Shown here: positions 10,464 to 20,995 of the stretch, one piece after another
How the letters are laid out: every line of letters starts with the position of its first letter
Numbering within the stretch: position 1 is the stretch's first letter
Source: Alligator mississippiensis
Lineage: Eukaryota; Chordata; Crocodylia; Alligatoridae
Length of the DNA stretch: 64,000 bases
NCBI RefSeq assembly: GCF_030867095.1
Contig: NC_081824.1
Coordinates: forward strand, 118,986,162-119,050,161
Direction of reading: 5' to 3'
Notes under the pieces: model-generated
Database searches by the model: none
What the model was told of the DNA's origin: nothing
The model's input: the letters and a program-made list of their open reading frames with translations, nothing else
Made by a program: the position numbers and the translations under genes

Positions 10464-11830
10464 GTAACAGGGAGCCAGAAGGCTCCTGTTACTTTAAGAG
10501 AAACTGGAGCAGGCTGAGCTGGCTGCATAAGGCTGGCAGCTTGAAAGCAGGCTAACTTCTAGGGAGCTGGCTGCCAGAAAACAAGCAGAATAGTAGCCAC
10601 ACAGAAGAGGCTATTCCTAGGAGGAGTGGTTAGCCTAGGAAGAGCTGAAGAGCAGTAAATTATGCCAGGGCAGGCATCTAGGCAGCTCAGAAGCAAAGGG
10701 CTGCAGGCAATGGAGTGAAGCCCTAGAAGAAAAAGCAGGCCTAGAAGGGGAACATCTGTGCGTGCTAGTCACTGGACTGGAAGGGGCATGGTGGAAGAGA
10801 TACATAAAGACAATGCCTGAGAACAGCCAGCCAGTCTGGCTCTGCAAGCCAAAGGGGAAAGAGCTCCACAGTAAGCTGGCTATGGCTGAGCTAATGCTGT
10901 GATTCCTGCTACACTTGGGACTGCAACTAAGGAGCTGAGAGCTTGAAGAGGCTTGAAGAGGGGTCCCGGGAGGGGAGGAAGCTACCTGAGGGACCTGGAA
11001 TCAGGGCAGGAACAATCTTGGGACAGGAAGAAGTGAGGGCTGCCTTGGTGCTTGTTTGCCTGCCCTGAAGGGGGAGGCTTTCCTTTTAAAGCTGTAGCCT
11101 GCTTTTTCCCTTTTGATGTCTGTTTGCCCAGGAGGGTAGGCTTGTATTAAGTGGTTGCTTACCATTTGCATTATAAATTAAACCACTGATTTGGGTTTGG
11201 GGCTACTGGGGAGGTGGAGGTCCCAGCTGTGCCTGAAGAGCTTGTGAATGCCTTGAGCCCGGCTAGGGAGAAGTGGAGACAGGGCCAGAGGTCCAATGCC
11301 TGGGCAGGGTGTGAACCAGGGTCAGGGACCTGCAGCCTGAGAAGGGTGAAAGAAATGCCCAGGAGGGCGAGAACCAGGGTCAGGGACCCGTAGCCCAGGA
11401 AGGATAAAATCAACCCAGAAAGGCAGAGACTAGAGGCCCAGCAGCCCAGAAAGGCAAATTTTGGGCCCAGGGGACAAGAGTGAGAGACATGAAGGCCAGG
11501 GGCCCAGAGAGACTGTTGACTGCCAGGGCTGAAGTTGAGAACCAGACCCAAAACCATGCGCCAGGGCTGCAGGCTTGCAGCCAGAGGAAAGGGAGGCTGA
11601 AGCCAGGAGAGCTGAAGCTTCTACAAGGATGAATGGTATGGTAATGCCTGCAAGCCATGGGCATGGCTGTAGGGGAACTTGAAGGTCATGAATAGTCCAT
11701 AAGGCAATGGATGCCTGGGCACATATGCACCAGGAGTACCCATCTAGTTGAGGCATACTCTAGGACTCTTGGGAATCTTTCTTTTGAAAAATCAACCATT
11801 ATATCAAAGTGTGGCAGGTGAGTGTAAAGG
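10464..11830 (+). mobile_element. Possible solo LTR or LTR-derived repeat (fossil)
   Basis: A GC-moderate, AG-rich block unlike its AT-rich flanks starts at 'TGTAACAGGGAGCC', carries an ATTAAA-type signal near 11180, and continues into internally repetitive sequence ('GAACCAGGGTCAGGGACC', twice between 11310 and 11390). This composition resembles crocodilian or turtle LTR sequence. No coding part is recognisable. Both boundaries and the family are uncertain; treat as an old fossil. Confidence 0.3.
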
Positions 11831-13907
11831 GAAGGTACCTAGAGCTAGGGCAGGACAGTAGCTGTTGGGCCACCAAGGGACATTATGGCTGTCCTTGGGG
11901 CTCAGTCCTGCTACAATCACAGACAGATTTTTTTTCTTCGCCAGATTTAGAGTCTGAAAACCTGTTGGATAATCCTTTGCAACTGGTAATGATGATGAGC
12001 CAGTCAGTTTTGTAGACTTTGGAGTTTACTGAATATCAAACTCCTTAAATCTTGAAGCAATTGTAAACTTTGAAGTAACGTGCATTTAAGCACAAGAGTG
12101 CAACTTCTCTGTTTGTATGTCTTAATCCCAAGCAAATGTACCTAATTTTAAAATTAAAACTTTGCAATTGGAGATTCAAACTGGGTTTTATTATTTCTCG
12201 TCAGATACCATCTTTTAACATATCACCAGATTCTGCCTTTGAGGCATGTGTAATTCCACTGGCTTCAACGGGTTTGCCCATTTGTGATTGATTAGAACCT
12301 AGAAAACACTTCTGATGCTGATGCTCCAAAAAAAGGGATAACATTTGGCTTACTCTCCCTTAGCTATGTTAACTGGCAACCCCCTCTAACAAACAAACAA
12401 AAAAACAAATTTTAGCCACTGTTTGGTAGATATGACTCATGAAGCTGATATGCTGGGCTAGAAGATGCCACTTTTACATAAATCACATTTTTCAAAAACA
12501 AGAGTCTAACTTTAGGGCCCTAGGTTTGCATTTAGGTATATTCAAGTGGGATTTTTCAAAGTGTCTCAGTGCCATAAGAGCTCACATCTTGGCTTTACAG
12601 GGGTTTCTTGCATGAGTGAGTGTTCACCCACATGAGTAAGGTTCTACAGCAAGGTCCAATACTAACAATATCTGACAGTATTTAACTTGAAACGCGTTAA
12701 TGGAAAACATGTGAAAATTGGCTAGACACTTTGTCATATCAAGTTTACATCAAAGTTTTGAATCACATATGAAGTGGTTCCTGACAGGGCCTCTGAGCAG
12801 CTGCAAAGACATTTTCTGGTGCCTTGCTGATCACTTGAAGGCTGAGATGCACAAGGGACAATCAATGCTGAATTATTGGAAAAGTTGTTCAGGGAGCTCA
12901 AACGTTTTGGAAAATAAATAAAGGCAATAGACTCAGTGAAGCAGAAGAGAGGGAACAATGTGGAGGCTGAAGACAAATATGAACAAATGAAGCTTGGGGT
13001 CTAGCTCTTCAGGTTAGAAGCAAATGAAGAAAAAGTGCTTTTACTTAATAAGGCCCAGATTTCAGACATGCTTACTAAGAGAATAATATATAAATGTGAA
13101 CAGAGCTGCCTTGAATATTGCCTAATTACTTAGGTACCTAAATAGGAGCTATTGGGTTCCAAGCTTTTCTGAAAATCTGGCCCTACAGTTTGTACTGGGT
13201 TGATTACAGCCTGAGCCAATGCTGCTGGAATTAGCCCCCTGAATATCCATGCAATCCAAACAAAACCGAATAAGCATCTTTTCTCTGGAAGAAAAAGTGA
13301 TTAGTGATCAGAGTACAGTGTTATAAGCCTCAGAGTTCAGTTGATCTAAATTAATGAAGAAGGTGCTTTTCAAATTCACTCTGTAAAAATGTAAATGCAT
13401 TCAGTCTTTCAGTACACATTTTATTTACCATTTGGAATCCCTTTAGTCCAATATATGTGAAGTTATATGTCCTCTGAAAAATTAGCTGTTGTATGGGGTC
13501 TTGAGGACAGTATCATCACTTTGGGGTGGGGAAGGGGAGCAATCAAGGCACCAGTCCTAGGCATAGGTTCAAAGGGAGTGCCAAAGTGGCTGCCCTCAGG
13601 AAGCCTGCATCACTGCTGTAGTGTGAGTTGGGGGAGCTTGTGTTGAGGCAGCAGCAGCCCATGGCACCATCACTGTCCACACAAGGAGATAAGCATACCC
13701 CCCTCCCCACACCACTTTGGATACGAAAATTTAAAGTTATGCCTCTGCTTGAGGCTAATAATGGACTCAGGTGCATCTCTGCTGCAATCTTTATTTTTGA
13801 AGTCTTGCTTCTTCAAACCCAAGAGGCATCAAACACCAGGTGACAGTTAGTTTGCTCACAGATCCAAGCCTGCTTCTAGCCATAATCCTGGTCAAAAGAT
13901 CACTCTA
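11831..13907. other. Intergenic, no gene seen
   Basis: No gene. There are weak traces of old interspersed repeats at about 12230-12300 and 12530-12670 (the 'TTTTTCAAAGTGTCTCAGTGCC' type) and a short A-rich stretch at about 12389-12408. Confidence 0.5.
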
Positions 13908-14185
13908 TCCACGTCTACATGGAAACCTTACCATGTTGGATGCCCATGCCCTGAAGCACACTGCCCTGCATCTGGTAGGCTGCCTCTTAAGCTGGAAGCA
14001 GTGTAGCAGCACTTTGAGTGGCTGAGTACCAGTGCCAGTTAGCCTGCTCCTCTATTAGCTTAAATATAGCCCTGCACAGATACACTTGGACTGCTTCTGC
14101 TTTAGGAGGCAACCCACTCACAATAGTAGAGGGGCATCATTGCCAGGGCTGGGAAGTTTACCATGTAGACATGGCCTCTCCTAAC
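13908..14185. mobile_element. MITE with 'gtctacatgg' termini
   Basis: The left end 'CCACGTCTACATGG' (about 13908) and right end 'CCATGTAGACATGGCC' (about 14163-14178) are inverse of each other, as in the other short elements of this window. Non-coding. Confidence 0.45.
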
Positions 14186-14429
14186 TTCTTCTTTGGATTA
14201 AGCTCAATTCCTTTTTCGACTACTTGATGGTCTTCCTTGGCCCTCTTTGTGTTTCTTTTTCTTCTTTCTACACATGCAGCTCTACCAAGCAATCCCCAGC
14301 ACCTTTTATTTCCCTTGAGGCCCTTGAGAGAACCACTCAGGGCCTGTTACCTTATGCTGTGAGCCATACCAATGTTGATCAATGTTAGTGCTAGCTCAAA
14401 TTTAGAGCAGTCACACCCTGAGTCTAAAA

Positions 14430-14658
14430 CAGGGGTCGGCAATGTTTTCTGGCAGAGTGCCAAAAAACCCTGCAACCTTGATGTATAAGATGCTGATATG
14501 CCAGAGGCAGATGGTGGGGGAGCTGTGGGAGGACTGATCCTTGTTGTGGCAGCAAAGCCCTGGATCCTTCCCCACTGTCTGCCCTAAGGTGCACGTGCCA
14601 AGCAAAATGCCTTTGCATTCCATATTCTGGCACCCATGCTGGGGGTTGCCTATCCCTG
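14430..14658. mobile_element. hAT non-autonomous element
   Basis: The ends are CAGGGGTCGGCAA (14430) and TTGCCTATCCCTG (ending 14658), good hAT terminal inverted repeats. The flanks GTCTAAAA (14422-14429) and GTCTACGG (14659-14666) look like a decayed 8-bp target duplication (5 of 8 match). Length 229 bp. A same-family copy lies at 15933-16156; both contain 'TGCCTTGGGGCAGA'- or 'GTGCCAAGCAAAA'-type internal words in one or other strand. Confidence 0.8.
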
Positions 14659-14680
14659 GTCTACGGACCTTTTCTGATTC

Positions 14681-15660
14681 CCACCTGAACAGCTGTGACT
14701 TGCTACTAGAGGCCTTGGTGAGCAGTGGCAGGCCTAGGAGATGTAGCTGTGAGTTGCCACTAGAAGACTGGTAAGCCAGGACAGACTTCTATCCCTGCTC
14801 AGCAGGCAGGGTTGTGAGAAATCCTGGGATACTGGAGGACTTCAACTTGGGTGGCACATCTGTGGCAAGTGGCCACACCTTATTGGAACAGGAGCTGGGC
14901 AGTATAGATCAGAGATAATCCTGCCCTGGAGTGGCATAACATTGAGCTGAATGAGTGCTTAAAACCACTTTAAGGACCTTGTTTCATGGTAATTTTAGGT
15001 GGCCTCTGGAGCTCTTAATCCCTGGATTGGCTGCGTGTTAACACTTCTAAATGGTTTAAAGAATTTGTTATTTGTCTTAAAGTTATGCCATGCCAGGGCA
15101 GGATTATCTCTAATCTGCATAACCTTGCTCCTGTCCCATTAAAGTGTGGCCACTCCATACAGCTCTTCTGCCCAAGTTGAAGTCTTCTAGTATCCCAGGA
15201 TGCAGAGCCCCCCCCCCGTTCTGTGAGTCAGGGCAAGTGGAGATGCCAGAGTACAGCAGGGCTGGCACAGTGCCTCGCCTTCTGGGTATGTTGGGCAGAG
15301 CAAGTACTGCAGCCATGGGGCACCTGGCAGCCGTGGTGCCTCCACTGCTGCTCAGACCAGCTCCCTGCTCCCTTCAGGCAAAGCAAGTGCCACAGCCCTG
15401 AGGGCCTGGTGGCTGTAGTGGCTCTCATGTGGTCCCCCACATGGCCAGCAGACCCCTCCACTCCCCCACTGCCATGGCCCCAGGTGCTCCAGCCCCTGAG
15501 TGCATCCGGTCCTGGCATCACCTAGGGTTCCTGGGGATGCTTCTGACTGGCATCCCAGTCCCCGTGGTGCCACCTTTACCTGGGGCCATGCGCAGGACCT
15601 AGTTATGCTCCCAGCCCTGCTCACCAAGCCTCTAGAAGCAAATCACAGCTGTGCAGGTGA
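14681..15660. mobile_element. Large foldback element with two inverted-repeat shells
   Basis: The outer arms are 14686-14740 ('CACCTGAACAGCTGTGACTT...GGTGAGCAG') and 15605-15658, inverse of each other. The inner arms are 14822-14943 and 15080-15203, about 120 bp each and about 80% matched (for example 'AATCCTGGGATACT', 'GACTTCAACTTGGG', 'GATAATCCTGCCCTGG'). The space between the inner arms is about 136 bp. The arrangement indicates a non-autonomous DNA transposon or foldback element of about 1 kb. No transposase is recognisable and I cannot name the family. Confidence 0.65.
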
Positions 15661-15932
15661 AGGACAGTCAGAGCAGGGTTTTCACTTTAAGGTGCAACTA
15701 GTCCACTAAGTGATCAACACTTAGCTGATTAACATCTGTGTACCTTACAGCATAAGGTGTAATAAGGCCCTAAGGTGTTAATGTCTGGACAATCCATGGG
15801 TTAAGAGCTCTAGGCTCCACCCCTTGTTAAACTACCTGTAACCCTTGGGTCACATGTCTTAGCTCTTAAGCCAGTCTTTCATCTGGGTTGTGGCAGCTCC
15901 TATCTTTTCAGTTATCTATCCATTATATAGGT

Positions 15933-16156
15933 CAGGGGTAGGCAACCCCTCGGCATGGACGCCAGAGCATGGCACGCAAAGGCTTTTTGCTTGGCACACG
16001 TGCCTTGGGGCAGATGATGGGGAAGGGGCCAGGGCTGCAGTGCCACAAGGATCAGGCCCCTGCTGGCTCCCTTATCATCTGCCCCTGGCACATTAACATT
16101 TTACAAGTTGAGGTTGTGGGTGCTTTTGGCACTGCCCAAAAATGTTGCCAGCCCCG
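15933..16156. mobile_element. hAT non-autonomous element with 8-bp target duplication
   Basis: It starts CAGGGGTAGGCAACC and ends TTGCCAGCCCCG. The flanks are ATATAGGT (15925-15932) and ATGTAGGT (16157-16164), matching 7 of 8. It is 224 bp long and related to the copy at 14430-14658. Confidence 0.85.
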
Positions 16157-16799
16157 ATGTAGGTATATTATTAGGTGTATGTCTCTGTGTTAAGCCTTAA
16201 TTTCATTGTTTTGCCCACACATACAACATTCCTCCTTCACCCTCTCACTTCCCCACAGTCAAATGGTCCAAATCTATGACCCCTAGTTCAGCTGTGCTTA
16301 ACTTGAAAGAACCTTCAGGGGATCCAATGTAAAGAAACCAGCTGTCCAGTTCATGTGAATAATCCTCCATGGCAGCACAGGTGGAGAATGGGCTGTCCCA
16401 GATGCCCCAGGCATGGTCCATTTCAACACAACTCAGGTAGCCATTCATCTGGCTTGGCGATGGTGTGAGAGATCCTGGTAGCAGCAGAGACTGTTTCCCA
16501 TTTCCCTCTGCAGCATTTGCCAACTGACTTGGCCCATCAAGATTTGATAATTTTTTCAGGAGAAGGTTTTTACTCTTGATCTTTTGAGCTACTTTCACAA
16601 AGTTGCGTCTGTATGTGAGTGTGTGGGGTTAAGAATTGACTGTTCAGAAGGCTCATGTTGGCTCTGAGTAAGATATAAGTGGAGCTGGATGACACAGGCC
16701 TTGATGTAGTTGGTTTCAGTTTGCTGGTGTTTATGTACTCCTTCTGCTGAAGAGGCAATGCCAGATGTAGTTATTGGGACCAGGCAGAGGTTTATGTTT

Positions 16800-16965
16800 T
16801 TGGAACCAAATCATAGAGCAGTAGGGCTAGAAGGGACCTCCAGAGGTCATCTAGTCCAACCCACTGCATGAGGCGGGATCATCCCTGTCCAAATCATCCT
16901 ATACAATTTCATTGTCTAACCTCTTAGCAAAACTACACAGTCAACCCTAAGATAATACAAGACAT
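16800..16965 (-). mobile_element. CR1 LINE 3' tail, 5'-truncated
   Basis: Reading the - strand gives 'GGGTTGGACTAGATGACCTC' followed by 'GGAGGTCCCTTCTAGCCC' and 'TCTATGATT', the diagnostic CR1 3' end. The body to the right ('ATCATCCCTGTCCAAATCATCC' on +) is CR1 3' UTR. Truncated, as most CR1 copies are; the left extent of the body beyond 16965 is unclear. Confidence 0.85.
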
Positions 16966-17299
16966 AATGCCCTAATCTGCCACTGGTAAGGCAGGGGGGC
17001 AATGGTGGACAGTATCCTGCTGCTGCAAAGGGGAAGGCTATTAGTCTTAGGTTTGGCTTATGCAGTAGTGTGAGGGGGTGTGACTGGGGCACTAGTCCTG
17101 GGCACTGATTTGTCCAGGGTTGCAAAAATAGGAGGGGTTGAAAAAATAGAAGCAGCAGCCCAGACACTGACATTGTTCTGTGCCACTGCTGCCCAGGCTG
17201 CTCCAGAGTCCAGTTACATTGGTTTAATCTGCAAAGTTTTGCCAGCATGGCTCTGTCAATTAGGAAGTGAAAAAATCACAAGTCCTAACTGACAGGGCT

Positions 17300-18990
17300 G
17301 GGCTGGTAAAAGCCCCTGGGGACTTGCAGCTATGAAGAGTGCTTTGTAGGCTTAGTTTATATAATCTGGAGAAGTGGTAGATTTACTGTCAACATAAAGC
17401 TCCTTCTGGTATATGCTACATCTCCATTAGAGGGCTCTGCTAGCATAACTAAGCCTGCAGAGGCTCTATTGTATAGAAAACCCTTTTCTAACAATGCATA
17501 TAATCACGATTGACTGTGGCACCTCTTTGTATGTAGTTAGCTTGTCCATATCACAAAACTATCACAGAATCTAACATATTTTAGCTGATTTAGAAGCCTC
17601 ACTGCTCAGGAAAATCCAGGTGCTAGAAGAGAACAGCTTGGCAATGACTTACAATGGCACTGTTGTGTGAGAGAAGCTAGGACAGATTTTTACCTCAACA
17701 ATATCATCGTTCTCGCATTGGAAGGGATATGCTTTTAAAATGCATAGCTCACTTCTTAGTCTTGAGGGGGGAGAAGGCTATTTCATTTTTTAATAGAATA
17801 AGAGAGTTCTTTAAGCAGCAAAGGTAAAAATCCAATCCCCACAAGCATTAGCTGAGCTTGCAAAATAATTTAATACATGGTATGGATTAGGTTGGTTGCT
17901 GCTTTATTTTCAATGCCTCTGAAGTGGTTAGAAAAACTACGAAGTAAACGTAACTATAATAAGAATGAGTTCTGTGAGGCTGCTTTACTACAATTAACTT
18001 TAAAACCTATCTGGGAACTTCAGAGGCTTGGCGTCACTTTTGAGCTGACTTGACAAATGAATCTGGTGTCTTTACAATGCAGCCTTAGAATGTGAAATGC
18101 CGTAAATGTAATCTCCAGTTAGATGAAAGAGAACTAGCTCACTCCCAGCATACTGAAGGTAGTTATGTGCATACTCTGGGGCAGCCTACTGTGAGAGTTA
18201 TCTAATTTAGGTTAAGTACACTTTCAGCAACCTGGCACGCACAGTCTGCCTGTAGACCCCTTCCAATGTATCCACATATGATCAATTCTACATATTCACC
18301 CAGAAACCCTTTTTATTTTAATAAGAAGTTAAGCTTTGGTAATAGTTTAAGAGCTTTATAGCCCATTCTTAAATATAGAAAAAAGAAAGAATAGATAAAC
18401 TAACTGTCTCCATTCACAGTCTCCCTTTTTAAAGCAGCTTTACCTTAGTGATACCCTGAATTTCTCCTCAGTCAGATCAATGAGTAGCCTCAGTGCAAAT
18501 TACACAGAAACAGATGATTTGGGTTACCTTTTAAATCAGACCTGCTGGATGAGTAGGAAGATGCTTCGCTTTAATATAGTGAGCTGAATTAGACCCATGA
18601 GTCTAGCTTGAGCTAAAGGATTCTGGGCTCAAGGCCCCAAAGAAGTGAAAGCAGTTCAAAATGGCTGGGAATGGCTGGTACAGACCATAAAATGAATGAG
18701 CGCACAGGAGGTCATGGCGCTATGGCAGCCAGAAGGCAAATGGGTTGTGTGCTCCTATTGGAACACCAGGGAGAATTTAATGCTTTACTGCCCATGGAAC
18801 AATACTCATGATACTACTTGTTACCTGATACAGATGCCTTCATGGGTATGAGCAAGTGCAATCTGAATCTCCCTTATACAGCAGTGACTTCAGGCTGCAG
18901 TATAGTGTGAAACTGTATTCAAAGGACTGATTTTTGCCATTATCTTCTTGAGAATGAGCCATTCAAATGGTCAGAAATTGTAAATGCACA
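17300..18990. other. Intergenic, no gene seen
   Basis: AT-rich sequence without recognisable genes or well-preserved repeats. Confidence 0.45.
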
Positions 18991-18994
18991 AAAC

Positions 18995-19155
18995 AACCAT
19001 CTCCTGAAATTGGACCTGTTACACACTTACACATGCTATAAATATATATATATACACACACACCATATATATACCATACCATCTATTAAATTATTATATA
19101 TATATAATATTTATAGCATGTGTAAGTGTGTAATAGGTCTAATTTCAGGAGAAAG
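18995..19155. repeat. Long inverted repeat (about 50-bp arms) around a TA/CA microsatellite
   Basis: The left arm (18998-19050) and right arm (about 19100-19155) are inverse of each other over 'CTCCTGAAATTRGACCTRTTACACACTTACACATGCTATAAAT' (degenerate positions marked). The loop is an AT-rich microsatellite (19038-19104). It is a MITE-like hairpin and adjoins a second hairpin at 19172-19229 with the same arm core. Confidence 0.75.
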
Positions 19156-19171
19156 TAAATGTGTAACATGC

Positions 19172-19229
19172 CTTCTGAAATTGGACACACATGCTATCTA
19201 TGCATATATGTCCAATTTCAGACCATCAT
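19172..19229. repeat. Second hairpin with the same 'CTGAAATTGGACA' arm
   Basis: TCTGAAATTGGACACACATGC at the left and GCATATATGTCCAATTTCAGA at the right are inverse of each other at about 18 of 21 positions, around an 11-17 bp loop. The arm core is shared with the hairpin at 18995-19155, so the two probably arose from one element. Confidence 0.7.
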
Positions 19230-19570
19230 TGTGTGCATACATGTTTGTACGTGTGCATGTGTGTGGATAAGCAACATTTCTATCTTGCAAGTGCAGAGTG
19301 AGTGGCGTAGAGCATCAGGCCCAATCAGGTCAGTCACATTATTAATGGTGCTAATTGGCTTTGAAGTTTCAAGTGTTAAAAAGGGTGGTGTTAAAAATGA
19401 TGCTCGGAGAAAATATGCAGAGTAGGCTCCGAGGGCTATATGCAAAATAGGACCTTCACAGTGGTGGAACAACACCTTTTATATAGGGTTTCTGGCTATC
19501 ACAAAAAATACATTCACACAATAACTGGCTTGTAGCTCCTTATTTCACCCAAAATTTTGCTTCTTAGGGT

Positions 19571-19793
19571 CAGTAGCATAACTGGAGGGGCAGGGTACCG
19601 CCCCTAGGAGCTGACTTAGAGGGAGTTCCCCATCTCCCCAGGAGTCCTTAGCACAGCGGGGGCATCTCTGTGTCATCCAGCCATAGGCACTGGGCAGGTA
19701 CAACTATGGGCCTAGTTGGGTATCTGGGGAAAAGGGAGGTGGAATTATGCCCTCCCTGAAAGCTTTGCCATGGGAACCACAGCTCTGCCTCTG
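19571..19793. mobile_element. Probable hAT short element
   Basis: The left end CAGTAGCATAACTGG resembles the common 'CAGTGGCGTAGCTAGG' hAT terminus. The right end 'CACAGCTCTGCCTCTG' is a decayed inverse. No clear 8-bp target duplication is seen, so the right boundary is uncertain. A related left end occurs near 36955. Confidence 0.45.
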
Positions 19794-20190
19794 GAGGGAG
19801 GCTAGAAAAAATGGGGTACCAGGAGAGGCCTCCCAGGAGTCCATGTCACTGACTGTCCTCCAGCAGTAGCAGCCCAAGCCTGTGCTGCTACAACAGAAGC
19901 TGTAGCATTAGCAGCTGCCACCGGAGTGAGGAAAGGCAGGCAGGTAAGACTTCTCCCCCACATCCCCTTCTGCTCTCCCCCTTGCCCTTCCACTGGTCAG
20001 TATAATTTTTCTCCCCCCTTATCCTCCCACCAGTCAAATTTAGGCTGATCAGGTAGCTAGAGCATGATTCTGCCCTCCTTATATGCACCAATTCGTACTT
20101 TACTCCACAAGGGATAGAACTGCTCACAGGGTAAAGTACTACTAGCTTTGTTGGTATGGCTGACAGTAAAAGAAACAGACCTACTAGGGT

Positions 20191-20265
20191 AAGCATGTGA
20201 GCAGGTGGTTAGAGCACTCTCCTGGAGCATGGAGACATGTGTTCAAGTCCCCAAATCAGGGATAA
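20191..20265 (+). repeat. tRNA-derived SINE head (MIR-like)
   Basis: An A-box-like 'GGTGGTTAGAGCA' and a B-box-like 'GTGTTCAAGTCC' are spaced about as in a tRNA, followed by non-tRNA body sequence. The tail may extend to about 20640 ('GTTAGGCACCTGAGTGCC'). Decayed. Confidence 0.55.
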
Positions 20266-20878
20266 TGGAGCTTCAGGCAAAGGGATTCTACTTCCTAGAT
20301 AAATGTCTAGGCAATGGGCTACATTCACAAGGAAAAGGCTAGGTGTGCTTAAAATTTTCTACCTGAGTAGACCTCTCAGAGGAGGCAGGCAAAGGAACAC
20401 CTCATCTGGGAATCCCACTGGCAAGGCTTGGGGGTGAGCTGGGGAGGATAACACCTTGGTGGCTCCAAGGCCTCGGCACTTCTGTCCATGTCCACTAGCA
20501 GAAACTAGGTATCTGTGGATTTCAAGCTTTGGCAGCAGCTGAGCAAGATTTCTGTAAAGGCCACTAATGCAGTTAGGCACCTGAGTGCCTTTGTGGACCT
20601 AACTGGGAAGCCCCTGTGCCCCGTGACTTTTCAACAAGTCTTAGATTTTAATAACTAAGTCAAAATCAACTAAGTTGCTTCATTCATAAGCTTTGTGTTA
20701 TTTATTTTTCTCATGTGCATTTAGCTTTTTCTATTAGACCATGTTTCTTTCATTTATACTTTACAATAAGCTGTGGCCAAAAAATGAATCATTTTGTAAC
20801 AGTGCTACTACTACACTGAGCCAATTCTAGTTAGTATATGCGCTGGAAGAGAAGAATATAATTCAAGAGTATTTTTAG

Positions 20879-20995
20879 TACTTATTATTTGTATTCCTGT
20901 GGCATCTGGAGGATGTAGCCCAAATCAGGCACGGTACATCCACAAAGCAGGAGACAGCCCCTGACCCAAAGAGGTTATAACCAAAATAAAGTGTT
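20879..20995 (-). repeat. Old SINE/LINE tail fragment
   Basis: On the + strand it reads 'TATTATTTGTATTCCTGTGGCATCTGGAGG' (parts) to 'AGACAGCCCCTGACCC' then 'AAAGAGGTTATAA'. This is the reverse of the 'GGGGCCCAGATCTC' tail seen at about 50560 and is a widespread old amniote repeat end. Confidence 0.5.

Noticed and set aside
11171-11756. - strand open frames of about 108-128 codons
   Set aside because: They lie in an AG-rich repeat block and read as low-complexity Leu/Ser/Pro; no domain recognised.
15228-15627. Overlapping open frames on both strands
   Set aside because: They lie inside the GC-rich part of the foldback element; no similarity to proteins.
13540-17110. Apparent similarity between 13540-13680 and 17070-17180
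   Set aside because: Only short words ('GGCACYAGTCCT') are shared, without continuous alignment; too weak to call a repeat pair.
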